Positions 7,657 to 11,003 of a stretch of DNA of 11,003 nucleotides are shown here, one piece after another; position 1 is the first letter of the stretch; each line of letters starts with the position of its first letter. Source of the DNA: Euperipatoides rowelli (taxonomy: Eukaryota; Onychophora; Udeonychophora; Euonychophora; Peripatopsidae); NCBI GenBank assembly GCA_003024985.2, contig PXIH01S0004605.1, one strand, 5' to 3'. The notes below the pieces were generated by a model, which saw only the letters and a list, made by a program, of their open reading frames with translations, ran no database searches and had not been told where the DNA came from. The translations under genes and the position numbers were made by a program.

Positions 7657-7662
7657 GTAAGT
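7657..7662 (+). other. Splice donor of the esterase exon
   Basis: CAG|GTAAGT matches the full metazoan U1 donor consensus and follows codon 68 (Gln) exactly. The reading frame hits a stop soon after (GTA AGT TAA), which supports splicing here. The matching acceptor was not found in the remaining 3.3 kb, so intron 1 appears to extend past the window. Confidence 0.85.
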
Positions 7663-8020
7663 TAAGCCGTGAAGATTATTGTGAAATACTTTTATTGATT
7701 TATTAATATTGAAAGTGTATAAAACTTTAAATTATAAGAAGAAAAAGGAGATAATTTTGGAAAAGTTTGTCTGGTAGAAAATTTGTGATATTGAATTTTA
7801 GATAAGATAAATTCTGAAATGTCAATTTATTTACTTAATTTTTTTTTTTCATTAGAAATAATTTATTATTTTTTTTTACATAATTACATATTTATATTAC
7901 AAAAAATGTGGATCACAGCTTGTAGACACACAGATTATTTTCAAGCCTAAATTGAATAGACTAAATCCATGCATTCTTTACGTCCTATCAATCAAACTTT
8001 GTCGTTTTTTTCAGAAGTGT
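7663..8020. other. Intron-1 AT-rich DNA, nothing recognised
   Basis: Presumed intronic sequence between the splice donor and the first intronic MITE, very AT-rich with T runs near 7839-7849 and 7869-7877. No exon, RNA or element recognised. Confidence 0.5.
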
Positions 8021-8021
8021 C

Positions 8022-8302
8022 TAGAAACGGGGACCAATAAGTGACATTTACCGCGTTTTTAACTCATGCGCATGTAATTCTGTCATCACTGAACATCAGA
8101 ACTATAGAAATCGGTCAAAAAAAGGTTTATTTCATCTCTTGATTATCATAGGGTTGGGGAAAACTGGATTTAATACGTAGTTGGAGTTAGGATTCAGGGA
8201 CTTCAGCCAGGTTATGGTAAGGTTAGGACTGAATTTAAAAAATTATACTGCTATCAAATTTGCTCATGTGACTAAAATGTTACTTATTGGACCCCGTTTT
8301 TA
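8022..8302 (+). mobile_element. MITE, Family 3 (TIR AAACGGGG.CCAATAAGT), TA-flanked
   Basis: A ~277-bp non-coding element. The left TIR GAAACGGGGACCAATAAGT (from 8024) and a right end ACTTATTGGACCCCGTTTT (to 8300) are near-perfect inverted repeats. TA dinucleotides flank both ends (8022-8023 and 8301-8302), as expected for Tc1/mariner-like target duplication; that assignment is inference from the TA alone. The interior contains ATCGGTCAAAAA, the core GATTATCATAGGGTTGGGG, a GTAGTTGGAGTTAGGATTCAGGG block and GGTTATGGTAAGGTTAGGAC. An N at 8303 lies just beyond the right end. No open frame. It lies within the presumed esterase intron 1. Confidence 0.87.
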
Positions 8303-8412
8303 NGCTCTCTTCAATTTTCTTCTCGTTCTATAATGTTGCATCAGTAGAATTTTGTGATAGCCTTTCTTTCTTTCAATATTACTTTGAAAAGTATGTGTAA
8401 AGGAGAAATAGG

Positions 8413-8665
8413 AGTCAGGCTCCGTTATCTGCCCACCAATATGGCTGACGTTAGTAAGTTGAAATTATCTAGATCGGTGCTCAGCAAAAGATTATTTCAC
8501 CTCTAGATTATCCTAGGGTTCAGGGTTTTGGTAAGGTTAGGGACTGTAATGAACATATACTAAAATCGCAGAGAAAAAATATTAATTCCACACTCTACTA
8601 CATTTCAGTTGTCACGCGGCTCTTAATGTTATTTATGTTGGTGGGCAAATAACGGAATCTGACAA
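8413..8665 (+). mobile_element. MITE, Family 1 copy B (TIR CCGTTATCTGCCCACC)
   Basis: Second copy of the 2340-2568 element. The left TIR (8422-8442) and right TIR (rc, ending in GGTGGGCAAATAACGG) match with two mismatches over 21 bp. The interior is closely similar to copy A, including AAGTTGAAATTATCTAGATC, CTCTAGATTATCCTAGGGTT and GTAAGGTTAGGGACTGTAA. An insertion of about 20 bp near 8596-8617 is a main length difference. AAATAGG occurs immediately left (8406-8412) and right (8666-8672), a possible 7-bp target duplication. No open frame. Located in the presumed intron 1. Confidence 0.9.
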
Positions 8666-8905
8666 AAATAGGTTTAAATTTTAAATATTACACTCTTTTA
8701 TTTTTCATTAACTAATGGCTCAAGCTAAATAAGGAGTTATTTCTAATACAGATTCAGCACATTACTAGATATGCAGGAAGAAGTACAAGATCTGGAATCA
8801 GTGAGGTAGCAATGGGTGGGGGGAGTTTGACCTGGGCACCACAACAGGGGGGTGCCAAATTTGTAATGTTAAATGGAGAAGAATAAAAAAATCACCAGTG
8901 ATTAT
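8666..8905. other. Intron-1 DNA with GGCACC/GGTGCC motif
   Basis: No gene recognised. Around 8816-8866 a G-rich stretch contains GGCACC and GGTGCC facing each other across about ten bases. A similar GGTGCC + G-run + GCGCC arrangement occurs at 6465-6489, so the two may be relics of one dispersed repeat. Confidence 0.4.
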
Positions 8906-8922
8906 ACATTCGTGAAACATTT
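8906..8922. repeat. SINE target-site duplication, poly-A side
   Basis: ACATTCGTGAAACATTT, identical to 9112-9128. It borders the T run that is the antisense poly-A tail of the SINE. Confidence 0.85.
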
Positions 8923-9111
8923 TTTTTTTTTATAAATTTCCCGTTATCACGAGAAATTTATTCTATGATATGTTAATTTGCATTAATTATTCAAGAATTT
9001 TAAATTACTAATTTGACTACTAAAGGTTCTTGCAGATCTGGTGTACTGAGTAAAAACCCATAGCAACTTGATAGCAGCCAGCAACGCTACCAACTGAACC
9101 ACCAAGTCAAG
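8921..9111 (-). mobile_element. tRNA-derived SINE with poly-A tail and 17-bp TSDs
   Basis: Read on the minus strand from 9111, the element opens with a tRNA-like head carrying TGGTTCAGTTGGTAGCG, a good pol III A box. It continues through a degenerate B-box region (near 9050-9060), then an AT-rich body, and ends in about 10 A (the T run 8921-8930). The 17-mer ACATTCGTGAAACATTT occurs exactly at 9112-9128 and 8906-8922, directly abutting both ends, the expected target-site duplication of LINE-driven retroposition. Near-perfect TSDs imply a fairly recent insertion, although the B box has decayed. Length is about 190 bp. It sits in presumed esterase intron 1, antisense to that gene. Confidence 0.88.
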
Positions 9112-9128
9112 ACATTCGTGAAACATTT
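9112..9128. repeat. SINE target-site duplication, head side
   Basis: ACATTCGTGAAACATTT, identical to 8906-8922. It directly abuts the 5' end of the minus-strand SINE at 9111. Confidence 0.85.
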
Positions 9129-9600
9129 GTTTAATGTGTATTTAAAGAAGTAGTTACTTGTTTGATTTAACATTTTAGTTTCAGAAGTTACACATTTATA
9201 TTTAAGTTGGGGACAGATGGCCATGCCTACTCAACATAAATGTGCGATAGCAGTTACTGCTGTGAGGGGTTGTCACAATGTCATGGTATTCAAGAGTCAC
9301 CCCCTCCCCATGCAAGATGACCTTTGTGCATAGTTACCGCACCTGTTTGGAGTGAAGAGTAAACAAACAAACACACCCGGCTGGTATATGCTTCCCCGCA
9401 GGTGTCAATCGTTCACCACATCTGTCCGAGTGTTATTCTATTTGACGTTTCAAATCTGAAAAGTGAATTTAAGTCACCAAAAGTTATAATAAATGAAGTT
9501 TTATTACAAATTGACCTCTGTAAAACATTACAAAAGATACATACTGTACATAAGAGCATTTAACTGTGTTTTGATCAAGAGAACAATTTAGGAAAATGTC
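9129..9600. other. Intron-1 DNA, GC-richer segment with short inverted ends
   Basis: No exon recognised. The part from 9211 to 9427 is less AT-rich than its surroundings and is bounded by GGACAGATG (9211-9219) and CATCTGTCC (9419-9427), a perfect 9-bp inverted pair. It could be a small element with short TIRs, but no target duplication or second copy was seen. AGCAG-TTA-CTGCT near 9250 is a minor hairpin. The remainder, 9430-9600, is AT-rich and featureless. Confidence 0.35.
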
Positions 9601-9860
9601 GAGGTATGGTGTTCCAGTGGATATGGACCTATAATTACCGTTTGCTCAGACATGTAGATCCTGGGGATAGGTTCGATCCCTGGGACATCAGTATCGCTCC
9701 GTTTTTTTCCAGACTTGGGTGCCAGGGATGGGGTGGGGTTCTGCACACTATAGACCATTAAATGTATTTTTGTGTAGGGATTGCGACTACCAATCCCTGA
9801 GTCTTAATATGGTAGACCGGAGCGGGGAATCAGGCGCTTCATTAAGAAACATTATCTCAT
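9601..9860 (+). mobile_element. tRNA-derived SINE (plus strand), tail uncertain
   Basis: TGTTCCAGTGGATATGG (from 9610) resembles a pol III A box. GGTTCGATCCC (9670-9680) matches the B-box consensus GGTTCGANNCC exactly. The boxes are 60 bp apart, longer than in most tRNAs, as in SINE heads or long-variable-arm tRNAs, and the flanks do not fold into a full cloverleaf, so a functional tRNA is rejected. The downstream body contains a perfect 8-bp stem (AGGGATTG / CAATCCCT, 9776-9798). Neither poly-A tail nor target duplication was found, so the right end is a guess. An open frame from 9719 has no recognised domain and begins inside this element. Confidence 0.6.
9776..9798. repeat. 8-bp stem-loop in SINE body
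   Basis: AGGGATTG and CAATCCCT pair perfectly around the 7-base loop CGACTAC. It probably belongs to the SINE body; no separate function is indicated. Confidence 0.6.
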
Positions 9861-10139
9861 TAATTACAGTTTGTTATCAAGTTCGAGTTACAGATGAAGA
9901 AGCGTTGAATATGATTCGGAGATAGAAAATTGTAATATATACAAATAAATATACTCTGTAAATAGTTGTAAATAAATAATAGTCGAAACCCGTCGAAATC
10001 AACGGATATTTTTTGGGGGGCCCAGAATTTTGTGTCATGTTTGGAACTATGGTAAAAACTCCCATGTTATTTTCTCTCACCCCATCCCCCCAAAAAAAAA
10101 ATGGGCATGTCTATTTTCATTGTCTAAAATGACAGAATT

Positions 10140-10545
10140 CAATTGCCCCCCCCCCCTAGTACCTCCATGTGATATAGACCTTTAGGGTAACACAAATTTC
10201 GAATTTGAACTTAATCGGAGCATTTAAAAAAAAATTAGATTTGGGGCCCCCTAGCACCCACATGTGATGAGCTTGAACCTTGACCTTTTATATACATATT
10301 CTAGACTTCTAGTGTAACACCAATTTCAAATTGGAATTTAATCTGTGCATTTTAAAAAAATTAGATTTTTTGGGCCCCTTCCCCCAAGCACCCCCATGTG
10401 ACCACCTAGGACCTTGAACTTTTATATACATATTCTAGATCTCTAGTGTAACATAAATTTCAACTTAATTTAAGCGTTTTAAAAAGTTTAGATTTTTGGG
10501 GTCTACCTAGTACCCCATGTGACCACCTAGGACCTATGTCATTAC
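10140..10545. repeat. Composite tandem repeat, unit ~95-134 bp
   Basis: Three units plus a partial fourth, each starting with a C-rich CCTAGNACC..CATGTGA block (about 10156, 10251, 10385 and 10507). The block is followed by CTAGTGTAACACAAATTTC-like sequence, an AACTTAATCGGAGCATTT-like block, an A run and TTAGATTT-TGGGG. Units two and three also share CCTTGA(A/C)CTTTTATATAC. The first unit lacks a middle segment. An 11-base C run (10146-10156) starts the array. Sequence from 10000 to 10140 has similar G/C runs and may be the diverged start of the same composite element. No coding frame. Confidence 0.75.
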
Positions 10546-10765
10546 AGAAAGGGCTGAAGGAAGTTGTGTCAAAATTATCAAAATCGGTCAAAAACTATTA
10601 TTTCACCTCTAGACTATCATAGCCATAGGGTTCGGTCAGTGAATTTCACATGTAATTAGAGTTAGGGTTCAGGGTAATGGTAAGATTAGGAATGTAAATA
10701 AAAAAATTAAGACTGCTATCCATCTTGATCATGTGACTAAATGGGACTTAGGCCTACCAGTTTCC
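10527..10765 (+). mobile_element. MITE-like element of the same superfamily (Family 4)
   Basis: Contains AATCGGTCAAAAACTATT, CACCTCTAGACTATCATAG, a CACATGTAATTAGAGTTAGGG block and GGTAATGGTAAGATTAGGAA, in the same order as in the elements at 4240 and 8022. The right end (..CATGTGACTAAATGGGAC..) parallels the right end of the 8022 element. A left TIR is only weakly matched: CCTAGGACCTATGTCATT against the reverse complement of the right end GGTAGGCCTAAGTCCCATT. The left boundary is therefore uncertain and may overlap the tandem repeat before it. Confidence 0.65.
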
Positions 10766-10788
10766 AGGCGCTTATGTCATTGTAAGGG

Positions 10789-10842
10789 AGTCAGTCATTT
10801 TCTAGACACCGAATGTGTTGGATGTACTTGCTGTCGGGCATT
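10789..10842. repeat. 54-bp direct repeat, copy 1
   Basis: Starts AGTCAGTCATTTTCTAGACA and ends GCTGTCGGGCATT. It matches 10950-11003 at all but one position (T at 10818, C at 10979). The spacing is exactly 161 bp, so a tandem unit of 161 bp is likely. Confidence 0.9.
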
Positions 10843-10912
10843 CCATTTGGGTCGCTAAACCAAAACTATTACCCCAATATGGGTCATGACTCGAAAATGT
10901 TAAGAAACCCTG
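10843..10912 (-). mobile_element. hAT-like transposon end
   Basis: Read on the minus strand from 10912, it begins CAGGGTTTCTTAACATTTTC and continues into GAGTCATGACCC and later GCGACCC. CAGNG ends followed by a TTCTYAACMTTTT tract and GGGTCRYGACCCC subterminal motifs are familiar at hAT family termini. The opposite terminus was not found and no transposase is encoded here. GTATAGAT immediately outside could be half of an 8-bp target duplication, but its partner is not visible. Confidence 0.5.
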
Positions 10913-10949
10913 GTATAGATAACAGACATGCTTACTGACAGACAGACAT

Positions 10950-11003
10950 AGTCAGTCATTTTCTAGACACCGAATGTGCTGGATGTACTTGCTGTCGGGC
11001 ATT
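10950..11003. repeat. 54-bp direct repeat, copy 2 (runs off the window)
   Basis: One-mismatch copy of 10789-10842, reaching exactly to the right edge, so the duplication may be longer. It is preceded by a GACAGACAGACA microsatellite at 10936-10948. Confidence 0.9.

Noticed and set aside
9610-9690. Functional tRNA gene
   Set aside because: B box is perfect but A-B spacing is 60 bp and acceptor and anticodon stems do not form; a SINE head fits better.
9719-9925. 68-codon plus-strand frame after a TTTTTTTCCAG acceptor-like site, considered as esterase exon 2
   Set aside because: The peptide lacks the expected W-x-G and FGPxCPQ-like esterase features and lies in the body of a tRNA-derived SINE.
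9877-10080. 67-codon minus-strand frame
   Set aside because: Tyr/Phe/Ile-rich AT translation overlapping SINE tail and composite repeat; no recognised motif.

Overview
This looks like eukaryotic nuclear DNA, most likely from an invertebrate metazoan. It is very AT-rich, mostly non-coding and packed with interspersed and tandem repeats. It carries an ORF that ends at a consensus GT splice donor and has a secretory signal peptide. The mix of tRNA-derived SINEs, a decayed LINE, many MITEs and minisatellites would suit a mollusc-like genome, but that lineage guess is inference and weak. Two N bases (108 and 8303) indicate draft assembly. No bacterial gene organisation, CRISPR array or plasmid/phage feature is visible.

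Layout. 1-577 is a ~170-bp AT-rich satellite array that runs off the left edge. 578-2110 is AT-rich DNA with a short Z-DNA-prone palindrome. 2111-2880 holds an 18-bp direct repeat pair, a MITE with long terminal inverted repeats (TIRs) and a perfect 19-bp stem-loop. 3183-3691 is a 19-bp minisatellite. 3810-4238 (minus strand) is a decayed non-LTR reverse transcriptase fragment, cut off by another MITE at 4240-4489. 5068-5872 is a ~52-bp minisatellite of about 16 units; one unit carries a tiny palindromic insertion with an 8-bp duplication. 5873-7452 is unannotated AT-rich DNA with long G and C homopolymers and a weak tRNA-like relic.

The one convincing gene is on the plus strand. The exon at 7453-7656 encodes a signal peptide and the N-terminus of a carboxylesterase/cholinesterase-family protein, followed by a perfect GTAAGT donor. 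No second exon is recognisable, so 7657-11003 is probably its first intron, at least 3.3 kb long. That interval contains two MITEs, a SINE with clear 17-bp target duplications and poly-A tail (minus strand), a second tRNA-derived SINE head, a composite tandem repeat, a further MITE of the same superfamily, a hAT-like transposon end and a 161-bp-spaced direct repeat reaching the right edge.

There is no evidence of a novel multi-gene system. The most unusual pattern is a group of five MITE-like elements in the same orientation. They share an internal core (around GATTATCCTAGGGTT and GGTAAGGTTAGGACTG) but have different terminal inverted repeats.
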